Source: JBBROS01 sp965213855 (lineage in GTDB: Bacteria > Pseudomonadota > Alphaproteobacteria > Acetobacterales > Acetobacteraceae). From it: a DNA stretch of 64,000 bases. The DNA lies in NCBI GenBank assembly GCA_965213855.1, contig CBDCAA010000008.1, positions 930,001 to 994,000 on the forward strand. The letters are read 5' to 3'. The notes beneath the pieces are model-generated. The model did no database searches. It was not told the origin of the DNA and saw nothing but the letters and a program-made list of their open reading frames with translations. How positions within the stretch are numbered: position 1 is the first letter of the stretch; each line of letters starts with the position of its first letter. Positions 35,429-45,814 of the stretch are shown piece by piece. The translations under genes were made by a program, and so were the position numbers.

Positions 35429-36543
35429 TCCAACGGCGCTCCCTCGATCGGCCGCTGGTCGACGATGTTCAGCCCATACCCCTCCAGCCCCACCAAGGTC
35501 CGCCGCGTGTTCGACAGCAGGATCATGTCCTTGATGCCCAGGTCATTGAGGATCTGCGCCCCGATCCCGTAATCCTTGAGGAAGTGCAGCGGCCGCGGGT
35601 TGCCCTCCAGCAGCTTCACCCGGGCGCTCACCGCGTCCGGCCGCGTGTCCCGGATCAATACCACCGCACCGCGCCCCTCCTCGGCGATCATGCGCATCGC
35701 CCCGTGCAGGGCGGACCATTGATGCGTGCCCAGCGCGTCGTTGACGATGTCGACCGCATGCATCCGCACCATCACCGGCCCGGGCGCGGCCAGGTCCCCC
35801 TTCGTCAGCACCAAGTGCTCGGCATGCTCCAAGGTCGTCGCATACACATGCAGCCGCCAGTCGCCGCCGGCCGCATGGTGCAGGTTGCCCTCCTGCACGC
35901 GCTTGACCAGCCGCTCCGTCCGCCGCCGGTGTGCGATCAGGTCTGCGATCGTGCCCAGCTTCAGCCCGTGGTGCTGCGCGAACGCCGCCAGCTCCGGCAG
36001 CCGCGCCATCGTGCCGTCGTCGTTCATGATCTCGCAGATCACGCCCGCCGGCGCCAACCCGGCCATCCGCGCGATGTCGACCGCCGCCTCCGTGTGCCCG
36101 GCCCGCACCAGCGTCCCGCCCTCGCGCGCCATAAGCGGGAACACGTGCCCCGGCGTCACGATCGCATCCCGCCCGCTCTCGGCGTTGATCGCCACCGCGA
36201 TCGTCCGCGCCCGGTCGGCCGCCGAGATGCCCGTCGTCACGCCTTCCCGCGCCTCGATGCTCACCGTGAACGCCGTCTGGTGCCGCGTCCCGTTCGACCG
36301 GCTCATCAGCGGCAGCCCGAGCTGCTCCACCCGCTGCCGGGTCATCGCCAGGCAGATCAGGCCACGTGCATGCCGGGCCATGAAGTTGATCGCGTCCGGC
36401 GTCGCGAACTGCGCCGGGATCACCAGGTCGCCCTCATTCTCCCGGTCCTCGTCGTCGACCAGGATGAACATGCGCCCGGCCCGCGCCTCCTCGATCAGGT
36501 CGGCGGCGCTGGACAGGTAGTCGGACAAAATCCCTGTTTTCAT
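35425..36543 (-). CDS. ribB: 3,4-dihydroxy-2-butanone 4-phosphate synthase with degenerate GTP cyclohydrolase II domain (RibBX type)
   Basis: A 372-residue protein with two parts. Residues 1 to about 210 are RibB: ARAGRMFILVDDEDRENEGDLVIPAQFATPDAINFMARHARGLIC, TGISAADRARTI and REGGTLVRAGHTEAAVD with its metal/substrate residues; it makes the four-carbon unit of riboflavin. The C-terminal part is positioned like GTP cyclohydrolase II but lacks the zinc cysteines: HSEC is replaced by MHAVD and no CDCG is present. Such RibBX proteins of alphaproteobacteria do not hydrolyse GTP. A separate ribA must exist elsewhere. It is coupled by ATGA overlaps to ribE and ribH. Confidence 0.9.
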   Translation of the reverse strand: MKTGILSDYLSSAADLIEEARAGRMFILVDDEDRENEGDLVIPAQFATPDAINFMARHARGLICLAMTRQRVEQLGLPLMSRSNGTRHQTAFTVSIEAREGVTTGISAADRARTIAVAINAESGRDAIVTPGHVFPLMAREGGTLVRAGHTEAAVDIARMAGLAPAGVICEIMNDDGTMARLPELAAFAQHHGLKLGTIADLIAHRRRTERLVKRVQEGNLHHAAGGDWRLHVYATTLEHAEHLVLTKGDLAAPGPVMVRMHAVDIVNDALGTHQWSALHGAMRMIAEEGRGAVVLIRDTRPDAVSARVKLLEGNPRPLHFLKDYGIGAQILNDLGIKDMILLSNTRRTLVGLEGYGLNIVDQRPIEGAPLE

Positions 36544-37151
36544 GCGCTCTCTTCAATAGGCTCGGCCAACCGCGCCACATAGCGCGCCAGCATGTCGATC
36601 TCGATGTGTACCGCGGCGCCCGGCACGAGCTGGCCCAAGGTCGTCACCGCCCACGTGTGCGGGATGATGTTGACGCCGAACCGTGTGCCCGCAACCTCGT
36701 TGACCGTCAACGACACGCCATCGAGCGCGACGCTGCCTTTCCCGGCGATGAACCGCGCCAACCCAAGCGGCGCCTCGACCCCCACCCGCCACGACCCGTT
36801 CTCCGCCGTCACGTGCGTGATGCGGCCCAGCCCGTCGACATGCCCCGAAACCAGGTGCCCCCCCAGCTCGTCGCCCATCCGTAGCGGCCGCTCCAGGTTC
36901 ACCCGCGTCCCAACAACCCAACCGCCCAGATTGGTCTTCGACAGCGTCTCCGCCGACGCATCGACCGCAAACCAGTCGTCCCCCACGGCCACGGCCGTCA
37001 GGCAGCACCCCGAGCACGCGACGCTGGCGCCGACCGCGATCGTCCCGGTATCGGCCCAGGGCGACCCGATCTCAAGCCGCATGTCCTGCCCACCGCCGAG
37101 GGCGCTCAGCCGCCGCACCGTCCCAACCCCGGTAATGATCCCGGTGAACAA
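36540..37151 (-). CDS. ribE: riboflavin synthase alpha chain
   Basis: A 203-residue riboflavin synthase with two lumazine-binding barrels: the N-terminal LFTGIITGVGTVRRL, SVACSGCCLTAV, FAVDASAETLSKTNLG, then the second repeat GGHLVSGHVDGLGRI and SLTVNEVAGTRFGVNIIPHT. It dismutates 6,7-dimethyl-8-ribityllumazine to riboflavin. The start is TTG 37151, with GGAG 7 nt upstream; upstream in-frame sequence consists of dispersed repeat. ribD, which usually precedes ribE, is missing, and no FMN riboswitch pattern was recognised in the leader. Confidence 0.94.
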   Translation of the reverse strand: MFTGIITGVGTVRRLSALGGGQDMRLEIGSPWADTGTIAVGASVACSGCCLTAVAVGDDWFAVDASAETLSKTNLGGWVVGTRVNLERPLRMGDELGGHLVSGHVDGLGRITHVTAENGSWRVGVEAPLGLARFIAGKGSVALDGVSLTVNEVAGTRFGVNIIPHTWAVTTLGQLVPGAAVHIEIDMLARYVARLAEPIEESA

Positions 37152-37190
37152 CCGGCCGCTCCATGATCTGCCGCGGTGCACATAGGCGTC

Positions 37191-37231
37191 TTCCTCCCTC
37201 CCTGCCAGGGAAAGGCCAAGGACTGGTAACC
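37191..37231 (+). repeat. palindromic intergenic repeat, diverged copy
   Basis: TTCCTCCCTCCCTGCCAGGG followed by AAAGGCCAAGGACTGG. A degenerate relative of the C-rich/G-rich repeat; same orientation as the others. Confidence 0.4.
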
Positions 37232-37257
37232 GCCACCCACACCCAAGCGAGTCACGT

Positions 37258-37293
37258 TCCCCCTCCCTCCAAGGAAGGGGCCGGGGGTGGGTA
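37258..37293 (+). repeat. palindromic intergenic repeat, subfamily B
   Basis: CCCCCTCCCTCC-AAGGAAGGGG with tail CCGGGGGTGGGT. It lies between the divergent ribE and livH genes; the G-rich tail is on the plus strand. Confidence 0.7.
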
Positions 37294-37405
37294 AAGGCCA
37301 GCACCACCCCGCCCCAGCCAGCCCCTAACCTGAAACCGCCGAACGCATGCTTGCCACGCAGCCCGGCCCCGTGTTTGCTCGACCCCTCAGGATACGGGGA
37401 CCAGC

Positions 37406-38316
<911 letters not shown>

Positions 38317-38320
<4 letters not shown>

Positions 38321-39595
38321 AGTCCGCCTTTCGCGACGCCGGCCTCTCCGCCCTCGTCGCGCTCGGCATCTTCGGCCCGATGATCGGCCTCAAGACCGAC
38401 TCCAACGAGCAAGCCCTCTTCCTCACGCCTCGACCGGTCGCGCTCGCCATCGCCATCGCCGCCGTCTTTGTCGGCCGCCTGCTGCTGCTCGCCTACCACG
38501 CCCGCCGCGGCGCCGACGAATACCGCGGCAACCGCCGCTTCGCCGAAGCCCTCAAGCGCAGCGGCCGCTACGTCGCCCCCGTCCTGCTCCTGTTCGCCGT
38601 CGTCATGCCCTTCCTCGGCCAGCGCTACCTCATGGACGTCGGCGTCGTCGTCATGACCTACGTGATGCTCGGCTGGGGCCTCAACATCGTCGTCGGCCTC
38701 GCCGGCCTGCTCGACCTCGGCTACGTCGCCTTCTACGCCGTCGGCGCTTACGCCTACGCGCTCATGTCCACCCATTTCGGCCTGGGCTTCTGGACCTGCC
38801 TCCCCCTCGCCGGCCTGTTTGCGGGGCTGTGGGGCATGATCCTCGGCTTCCCCGTGCTCCGCCTCCGCGGCGACTACCTCGCCATCGTCACGCTGGCCTT
38901 CGGCGAGATCATCCGCGTCGTCCTGCTCAACTGGACGGAGCTCACCAACGGCCCCAACGGCATCAGCGGCATCCCCCGGCCCACCTTGTTCGGACTGCAG
39001 TTCGTCAACTCCGAGGAGCCCGGCACCTTTGCCGGCTTCATTCAGTCCCTCGGCTTCCCCGACTTCGAGTCGAGCCCGTCGCAACGCGCCGCCTTCCTCT
39101 ACTACGTGATCTTCGGCCTCGCCTTGCTCACCAACTGGGTCAGCCTCCGCTTGCGCCGGGTCGCGCTCGGCCGCGCGTGGGAGGCGCTGCGCGAGGACGA
39201 GATCGCCTGCCGCTCGCTCGGCATCAACGTCACCACCACCAAGCTCACCGCATTCTCCATCGGCGCCACCTTCGGCGGCTTCGCCGGCGCGTTCTTCGCC
39301 ACCCGCGCCGGCTTCGTCAGTCCCGAGAGCTTCACCTTTATCGAATCCGCACTGGTGCTCCTCGTCGTCGTCCTCGGCGGCCTCGGCTCCCAGCTCGGCG
39401 TTGCACTCGCCGCCCTCGTCATGATCGGTGGCACGGAGTTGTTCCGCAGCCTCGCCGAGTACCGGATGCTCACCTTCGGCATCGTCCTCGTCGTCATGAT
39501 GATCGTCCGCCCGCGCGGCCTCGTCTCCGGCCGCACGCCCAGCGTCGCCCTGGGCGCCCGCCGCGAAATCTCGGCCGAACTGGTGGCCGAAGGCC

Positions 39596-39603
<8 letters not shown>
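38317..39603 (+). CDS. livM: branched-chain amino-acid ABC transporter permease LivM
   Basis: A 428-residue permease with about ten TM helices. The LivM signature is GLNIVVGLAGLLDLGYVAFYAVGAYAYALM, and the coupling loop is WEALREDEIACRSLGINVTTTKLTAFSIGATFGGFAG. The first 100 residues (two TM helices and a charged loop) are an N-terminal extension typical of the LivM group. It starts within the livH stop (ATGA) and ends inside livG's start region. Confidence 0.94.
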
Positions 39604-40456
<853 letters not shown>

Positions 40457-40470
40457 CCGCAGAGAGAAAG

Positions 40471-40503
40471 CCCTCTCCCCCCGGGAGAGGGTTGGGTGAG
40501 GGT
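40471..40503 (+). repeat. palindromic intergenic repeat, subfamily A, first of a tandem pair
   Basis: CCCTCTCCCCCCGGGAGAGGG followed by TTGGGTGAGGGT. The stem is a near-perfect hairpin. The segment after it (AGCGCCGCCCAA) also recurs after the second copy, so a unit of about 65 bp has duplicated. It lies between livG and livF. Confidence 0.8.
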
Positions 40504-40535
40504 CTTCACGCCAGCGCCGCCCAACGCCTCAAAAG

Positions 40536-40571
40536 CCCTCTCCCGCCTGCGGGAGAGGGTTGGGTGAGGGT
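40536..40571 (+). repeat. palindromic intergenic repeat, subfamily A, second of a tandem pair
   Basis: CCCTCTCCCGCCTGCGGGAGAGGG followed by TTGGGTGAGGGT, with the same downstream AGCGCCGCCCAA. Only two copies and no variable spacers, so not a CRISPR array. Confidence 0.8.
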
Positions 40572-40652
40572 CCCCAAGCAAGCGCCGCCCAAAACCGCCC
40601 CTAAACCCCTGTCCTCCCGGGAACGGGCCGCCCCGGGCGCCCCACGCCACCC

Positions 40653-41372
40653 ATGACCCCCCTCCTCCACCTCGAAGGCGTCACCGCCTTCTACGGCGCC
40701 ATCCAGGCCCTCAAGGGCGTCGACCTGCTCGTCAACCCCGGCGAGATCGTCACCCTCATCGGCGCCAACGGCGCCGGTAAATCCACTCTCATGATGACCA
40801 TCTGCGGCAATCCCCGCGCCCGCAACGGCCGCATCACCCTCGACGGCGACGACATCACCCGCCGGCCCACCCACGAAATCATGCACATGGGCGTCGCCCA
40901 GTCCCCCGAAGGCCGCCGCATCTTCGCCCGCATGTCCGTCCACGAAAACCTGCTCATGGGCTCCCAGGTCGTGAAGATGCGCGACTACGCGTCCACCCGG
41001 GACCTCGTCTTCAGCCTCTTTCCTCGCCTCCAGGAACGCATCAACCAGCGCGGCGGCACCCTCAGCGGCGGCGAGCAGCAGATGCTCGCCATCGGCCGCG
41101 CGCTCATGAGCCGCCCGCGCCTGCTGCTCCTGGACGAACCCAGCCTCGGCCTCGCCCCCCTCGTCGTCCGCAGCATCTTCGGCGCCATTCGCCAGCTCAA
41201 TGCCGAAACCGGCCTCACCGTCCTCCTCGTCGAACAGAACGCCTACCAGGCCCTTCGCCTCGCCCACCGTGGCTACGTCCTCGTCAACGGCCAGATCACC
41301 ATGGACGGCCCCGGCGCCGAACTCCTCGCCCGCCCCGAAATCCGCGCCGCCTACCTCGAAGGCGGCCACTGA
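40653..41372 (+). CDS. livF: branched-chain amino-acid ABC transporter ATP-binding protein LivF
   Basis: A 239-residue ABC ATPase. Walker A GANGAGKST, the LivF loop VAQSPEGRRIFARMSVHENLLMGS, signature LSGGEQQMLAIGRALMSRP, Walker B LLLLDEPSLGLAPL and H-loop LLVEQNA (Gln in place of His, as usual in LivF). It is separated from livG by about 200 bp holding a tandem repeat pair, but likely still co-transcribed. Confidence 0.95.
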   Translation: MTPLLHLEGVTAFYGAIQALKGVDLLVNPGEIVTLIGANGAGKSTLMMTICGNPRARNGRITLDGDDITRRPTHEIMHMGVAQSPEGRRIFARMSVHENLLMGSQVVKMRDYASTRDLVFSLFPRLQERINQRGGTLSGGEQQMLAIGRALMSRPRLLLLDEPSLGLAPLVVRSIFGAIRQLNAETGLTVLLVEQNAYQALRLAHRGYVLVNGQITMDGPGAELLARPEIRAAYLEGGH

Positions 41373-41398
41373 ACCCGTCGGATTGCCACAGCAGAGAC

Positions 41399-41443
41399 AA
41401 CCGCAAAGGCGCAACACCACTCTCCCTGGGCGCCTTTGCGGTT
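41399..41443. terminator. 14-bp perfect inverted repeat between livF and the binding-protein gene
   Basis: AACCGCAAAGGCGC (41399-41412) and GCGCCTTTGCGGTT (41430-41443) form a perfect 14-bp stem with a 17-nt loop. It is strong enough to be a partial terminator or an RNA-stability element that sets a different level for the binding protein. There is no T-run. Confidence 0.5.
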
Positions 41444-41547
41444 CAGCTTCCTGGCCGGACGCTGCCACAAAGCGGTATGGCCCTTCCAGAACCCGGCGTC
41501 TCAGCCTAGGCTCCGCGCCGGTTCAAACGTCCAAGGGGTTCAACGCC

Positions 41548-42642
41548 ATGCTTCGCAGGTCACTACTCGCCGCAGCCGCCATCGTGCTCACCGCCGGTGC
41601 CGCGAACGCCCAAATCCAGATTGGCACCGTCGGCCCCATGACCGGCAACTACGCCTCGACCGGCGCGCAGATGAAGGCCGGCGCCGAGATGGCCGTCGCC
41701 GACATCAACAAGGCCGGCGGCATCATGGGCAAGCAGCTCGTACTCAACGTCGGCGATGACGCCTGCGACCCCCGCCAGGCCGTCTCCGTCGCCAACGAGA
41801 TGGCCAGCAAGAAGGTCGTCTTCGTCGCAGGCCACTATTGCTCGGGCAGCTCCATCCCTGCGAGCAAGGTCTACGAAGAAGAAGGCGTCCTGCAGATCAG
41901 CCCGGCCAGCACCAATCCGAAGTATACCGACGAGGGAAGCTGGAACACCTTCCGCGTCTGCGGCCGCGACGACCAGCAAGGCCTGATCGCCGGCAAGTAC
42001 CTCGCCGCCCACTTCAAGGGCAAGAAGGTCGCAATCCTCAACGACAACTCGGCCTACGGCAAAGGGCTCGCCGAGGAAACCGAGAAGAACATGAAGGCCG
42101 CCGGCCTGCAGCCCGCCCTGGACGCCACCTACACCCCCGGCGAGCGCGACTACTCCGCCATCGTCAGCCGCATGAAGCAGGCCGGGATCGAGGTCATCTA
42201 CATCGGCGGCTATCACACCGAGACGGGCCTGATCGCCCGTCAGGCGAAGGAACAGGGCATGACCGCCACCATCATGGGCGGCGACGCGCTGGTCACGACC
42301 GAGTTCTGGCAAATCGCCGGGCCCGCCGGCGCAGGCGTGTTGATGACCTTCCCCGCCGATCCGCGCAATCGCCCGACCGCCAAGTCCGTCGTTGCCGAGT
42401 TCAAGGCCAAAGGCTTCGACCCCGAGGGCTATACCCTGTATACCTATGGTGCCATCCAGGCGTGGGCCGCCGGCGTCAAGAAGGCGAACTCGACCGACCC
42501 CAAGAAGGTCGCCGCAGCCCTCCACGGCGGCATGAAGTTCGACACCGTCCTTGGCACCCTCATGTTCGACAAGAAAGGCGACATGACCGCGTCCGACTAC
42601 GTCCTCTACGTCTGGAAAGACGGCAACTACAGCCAGCTCTAA
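41548..42642 (+). CDS. branched-chain amino-acid-type ABC transporter substrate-binding protein
   Basis: A 364-residue periplasmic binding protein with a signal peptide (MLRRSLLAAAAIVLTAGAANAQ) and the type I fold: IGTVGPMTGNYASTGAQMKAGAEMAVADINKAGGIMGK, then FVAGHYCSGSSIPAS, SPASTNP, GRDDQQGLIAGKYLA and VIYIGGYHTETGLIARQA. It resembles the LivJ/LivK family. ATG 41548 is preceded by AAGGGG. It is the capture subunit of livHMGF. Confidence 0.94.
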   Translation: MLRRSLLAAAAIVLTAGAANAQIQIGTVGPMTGNYASTGAQMKAGAEMAVADINKAGGIMGKQLVLNVGDDACDPRQAVSVANEMASKKVVFVAGHYCSGSSIPASKVYEEEGVLQISPASTNPKYTDEGSWNTFRVCGRDDQQGLIAGKYLAAHFKGKKVAILNDNSAYGKGLAEETEKNMKAAGLQPALDATYTPGERDYSAIVSRMKQAGIEVIYIGGYHTETGLIARQAKEQGMTATIMGGDALVTTEFWQIAGPAGAGVLMTFPADPRNRPTAKSVVAEFKAKGFDPEGYTLYTYGAIQAWAAGVKKANSTDPKKVAAALHGGMKFDTVLGTLMFDKKGDMTASDYVLYVWKDGNYSQL

Positions 42643-42680
42643 ACCTGCCGAGCTCCATCGAACAGATGGAGCACCCTCTT

Positions 42681-42715
42681 CCCCCCTCCTTTCCAGGGAG
42701 GGGCCGGGGGTGGGT
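42681..42715 (+). repeat. palindromic intergenic repeat, subfamily B
   Basis: CCCCCCTCCTTTCCAGGGAGGGG with tail CCGGGGGTGGGT. It lies between the liv binding-protein gene and the convergent flavin reductase. Confidence 0.75.
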
Positions 42716-42870
42716 CCCGCAGGCCAGAGCGAACCGAAGCGGCTTCAGCTCGGAATCCCGCCACTGCCCCCACAGGCACCGAAACTCGCCGAACCGTCTG
42801 GCTTCAATTCGCAGTAGCGGGTCGCTTGAACGGGCTTAACAGGCTGCCCTAGCTACTTTCTATGACGCCT

Positions 42871-43365
42871 CTAAGCCGCCGCGACCGTGATCCGATGATA
42901 CGCTCGCCCAAAATAGATCAGCCCCTCGTGCACCGGCCCCGACTGGATCGCCTCGACCTCGCAGAAGAACACCGTGTGCGTGCCGACATCCGTCATGTCG
43001 GTGATCCGGCAGTCGAACGACACCACCGCACCGGTAAGCACCGGTGACCCGGTCGCCAACACCGTCCATTCCCCATGCTCGAACCGGTCCGCGCCCAGCA
43101 GCCCCGTCATTCCCGCGAACACGCCCGACAGCGCTTCCTGCGAGGGCGCGAGCGTGTTGACACACAAGATGCCGTTGGCCTGCAACGGATCATGGCTGTC
43201 ACTGGTCCGGTTGACGCACAGCAGCAGTGTCGGCGGTTCGTCAGTCACGCTGCAGACGGCCGAGGCCGTGAAGCCGCGGGGCCCCTCGGCTCCGCTGGTG
43301 GTGACCACGTTGACGGCCGCCCCAAGCCGGGCCATCGCGTCACGATAGGCTTTTCGATCGATCAC
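42871..43365 (-). CDS. flavin reductase family protein (FMN-binding split barrel)
   Basis: A 164-residue HpaC/RutF-like NAD(P)H:flavin oxidoreductase. Characteristic sequence: YRDAMARLGAAVNVVTTSGAEGPRGFTASAVCSVTDEPPTLLLCVNRTS, then FCVNTLA-like LCVNTLAPSQ, and HTVFFCEVEAIQ with FGRAYH at the end. It probably supplies reduced flavin to a two-component monooxygenase, but none is nearby. The GTG 43365 start has AAGGA 6-8 nt upstream; the longer ORF reads into non-coding sequence. Confidence 0.9.
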   Translation of the reverse strand: MIDRKAYRDAMARLGAAVNVVTTSGAEGPRGFTASAVCSVTDEPPTLLLCVNRTSDSHDPLQANGILCVNTLAPSQEALSGVFAGMTGLLGADRFEHGEWTVLATGSPVLTGAVVSFDCRITDMTDVGTHTVFFCEVEAIQSGPVHEGLIYFGRAYHRITVAAA

Positions 43366-43410
43366 CTGCCGTCCTTCGCTGCACTGCCACGAACATAGTC
43401 CGGCCGCGCC

Positions 43411-43444
43411 GAAACGAAAACGGGCGCCTCGACAGAGGCGCCCG
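43411..43444 (-). terminator. rho-independent terminator after csbD
   Basis: On the minus strand a perfect 10-bp stem, CGGGCGCCTC with complementary GAGGCGCCCG and a 4-nt loop, is followed by TTTTCGTTTC. It lies 25 bp after the CsbD stop. Confidence 0.8.
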
Positions 43445-43468
43445 CGTTCAGCACGTATTTGGGGAAAT

Positions 43469-43657
43469 TTAGACCTTGTTGGCCGTGTCCCGCACTGCAT
43501 CCGCGGCACCGCCGACGGCGCTCTCCGCCTTACCCTTCGTCTTGTCGGCCAGCCCCTCGGCCTTCAGCTTCTCGTCACCCGTGAGATTGCCGACGCCTTC
43601 CTTGACGGCGCCCTTCATCTTGTCCAGCGCGCCCTCGACCCGGTTCGAATCGACCAT
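43469..43657 (-). CDS. CsbD family stress protein
   Basis: A 62-residue CsbD-like protein, highly charged and helical, with RVEGALDKMKGAVKEGVGNLTGDEKLKAEGLADKTKGKAESA, the family's repeated K-G and GDxxLxxEG pattern. These proteins are usually induced by general stress. AAGGAGAC precedes ATG. A terminator follows directly, so it is monocistronic. Confidence 0.93.
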   Translation of the reverse strand: MVDSNRVEGALDKMKGAVKEGVGNLTGDEKLKAEGLADKTKGKAESAVGGAADAVRDTANKV

Positions 43658-43735
43658 GTGAGTCTCCTTCATGCCAACGGCCAACCGCCGTTATTGATAC
43701 CAACGGGCCAAACGGCCGGTGGTTGCCGAGGCCGC

Positions 43736-45181
43736 TTACGCCGCGCTCAGCGGCGGGGCGATCGTCTCGAGCGACTTGCCGGCCGCCTCCACCCCGAAAG
43801 CCAGCTCGGTCGCGGCTGCCACCAGCATGAATGCCGCCCCGATCAGGTAGCCATACATCAGATGCACGCGGGATCCGCCCTCCATCAACGCCCCGAACAC
43901 CACCGGCCCGGCGATCCCGCCCAGACCCGTCCCCAGCGCGTAAAAGATGCTGATCGCCACCGCCCGGACTTCCAGCGGGAACGTCTCCCCCACCGTCAGG
44001 TAGGCCGACGACGCCGCTGCCGATGCGAAGAAGAAGATGACCGTCCACGCAATCGTCTGCTCCGTCGCATCCAGCCAGCCCTGCACGAACATCCAGCCCA
44101 CGACGGCCATCAATACGCCCGAGATCCCGTAGGTGAACGCGATCATCGTCCGCCGCCCGATCACGTCGAACAGCTTGCCCAAGCACAGCGGTCCGGCGAA
44201 ATTGCCCAGCGCGAACGGCAGCATGAACCAACCCACATGCCCGGACGGGATCTGATAGTATTTCGTCAGCATCAACGCGTAGGTGAATAACACCGCGTTG
44301 TAGCAGAACGCCTGTGCGCTCATCAGCACCGCACCCAATACCGTCCGCTCCCGGTAGTCCTTGAACATCACCTTCAAGCTCGGCAGGAACCAGTCCCCCT
44401 TGTGCCGCCGCAGCCGCAGCTTTTCGCCCGGCACTGGCGGGAGCGGGGCACCGGTCTCCCGCTCGACCCGCTGTTCGAGCTGTCGCACGATCTCGCTCGC
44501 GTCCTCTGGGTCGCCATGCGTCATCAGCCAGCGCGGGCTTTCGGGGATGAACCGCCGCAGGAACAACACGACAAGCCCGATCACCCCGCCGATCACGAAC
44601 GCGACCCGCCACCCCAGCTCCGGATCGATCACGTCGCGGTCCAGCGCCACGACCGCGCCCACGCTCCCGAGCGCCGCGCCGAGCCAGTAGCTGCCGTTAA
44701 TGCACAGGTCGGTGAAACCGCGCTTGCGTGCCGGGATCAGCTCCTGGATCGTCGCATTGACCGCCGCGTATTCGCCGCCGATCCCAAGCCCGGTCACGAA
44801 CCGGAATGCCGCCAGCGATGTGAAACTCCAGCTGAACCCCGAGGCGATCGTCGCAACCAGATAGACAAGCACCGTGATCGTGAACAGCTTCTTCCGGCCC
44901 AGCCGATCCGTGAGCCAGCCGAAGAACAGCGCCCCGACCACGGCCCCGGTCAGATAAGCGCTCGCCGTCAACCCGAACTGCGCATCCGTCATCTGCAGCC
45001 GCGGGCTGCTCGTGATCGCCCCTGCCAGCGACCCCACCAATGTCACCTCGAGCCCATCCAGGATCCACGTGATCCCCAGCGCGAAGATCACCAGCCAATG
45101 GAACCGCGCGAACGGCAGCCGATCCAGCCGCGCCGGCACGTCGGTCTCGAAGACATCGTTATTCGTTGTGTGGACGTCCAT
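43736..45181 (-). CDS. MFS transporter (sugar/acid porter type)
   Basis: A 481-residue major facilitator with about 12 TM helices. Motifs: DGLEVTLVGSL in TM1, the GRKKL loop (WLTDRLGRKKLFT) between TM2 and TM3, FVTGLGIGGEYAAVNATIQELIPARKRG and WRVAFVIGGVIGLVVLFLRRFIPESPRWL at the TM6 end; these resemble metabolite:H+ symporters. The large loop carries Arg/Pro-rich sequence. The substrate is not predictable. It diverges from the small membrane protein at 45310. Confidence 0.9.
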   Translation of the reverse strand: MDVHTTNNDVFETDVPARLDRLPFARFHWLVIFALGITWILDGLEVTLVGSLAGAITSSPRLQMTDAQFGLTASAYLTGAVVGALFFGWLTDRLGRKKLFTITVLVYLVATIASGFSWSFTSLAAFRFVTGLGIGGEYAAVNATIQELIPARKRGFTDLCINGSYWLGAALGSVGAVVALDRDVIDPELGWRVAFVIGGVIGLVVLFLRRFIPESPRWLMTHGDPEDASEIVRQLEQRVERETGAPLPPVPGEKLRLRRHKGDWFLPSLKVMFKDYRERTVLGAVLMSAQAFCYNAVLFTYALMLTKYYQIPSGHVGWFMLPFALGNFAGPLCLGKLFDVIGRRTMIAFTYGISGVLMAVVGWMFVQGWLDATEQTIAWTVIFFFASAAASSAYLTVGETFPLEVRAVAISIFYALGTGLGGIAGPVVFGALMEGGSRVHLMYGYLIGAAFMLVAAATELAFGVEAAGKSLETIAPPLSAA

Positions 45182-45309
45182 CGACGATCAACGATGGTCG
45201 GGGGAACTGGTTGCGGTCCCGGATAGCCGGTGCGGCACGATCAACCCCGTGTCCGGGGTGACGCTTTCCCCAACCACTCCATATCGCGGATTCACATCGA
45301 GCGCCCAGC

Positions 45310-45804
45310 ATGACCGATCCCGTCCGCCCGCCCATCCGCTCCGCCCACGCCCTCCGCGACAGCGCCCTCGCCGCAGCGGCGGGCGTCGCCTTTCTCGGCC
45401 TGATTGTCTTTGTCGTGTCGGCTTGGGGCTTCGCCGATGCCGGCCACCCTGTTTGGGCGGCGTTGTTCGTCGCGCTCGCGGCCGCCTGCGCAGGAGGCTT
45501 CCGCCAGGCCAGCAAGGCCGGTTCGGGGAAGCCTGCGGCAGCCGATAGTGACCGGGTCGCCCTTGAGCGCCTTCTCCCGTTGCCGCCCGGGACCGACCCG
45601 GCTGCCCGGGCGGTCCTGAAAGCGGAGATCAGGGGTTTGGCGAAGGTAACCGGCGGATGCATGGCGGCCGTCGCGTTCGGAATGCTGGCGTGGGAGTACG
45701 CCGCATCCGGGCGCCCCGAGTGGTCCGTCGTCGCGGCACTCTGCGCCGTCGGCGGCGCCACCCTGTTCGGCTTGACCTACACCGCCCGAGGCCGGATCCG
45801 CTGA
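45310..45804 (+). CDS. small membrane protein, four predicted TM helices
   Basis: A 164-residue protein of unknown family. Hydrophobic segments lie at about residues 21-44 and 48-62, then about 113-130 and 138-157, separated by a charged loop of about 50 residues containing DRVALERLLPLPPGTDPAARAVLKAEIRG. It looks like two paired hairpins. It diverges from the MFS gene. No motif suggests a function. Confidence 0.65.
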   Translation: MTDPVRPPIRSAHALRDSALAAAAGVAFLGLIVFVVSAWGFADAGHPVWAALFVALAAACAGGFRQASKAGSGKPAAADSDRVALERLLPLPPGTDPAARAVLKAEIRGLAKVTGGCMAAVAFGMLAWEYAASGRPEWSVVAALCAVGGATLFGLTYTARGRIR

Positions 45805-45814
45805 TCGCGAAACG

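Noticed and set aside
37152..37405. FMN riboswitch before ribE
   Set aside because: The conserved RFN core was not recognised; the stretch mostly contains dispersed repeats.
40471..40571. Tandem palindromic repeats resembling a short CRISPR array
   Set aside because: Only two copies, no regularly sized unique spacers, and the same element occurs singly at many sites; it is a dispersed intergenic repeat.
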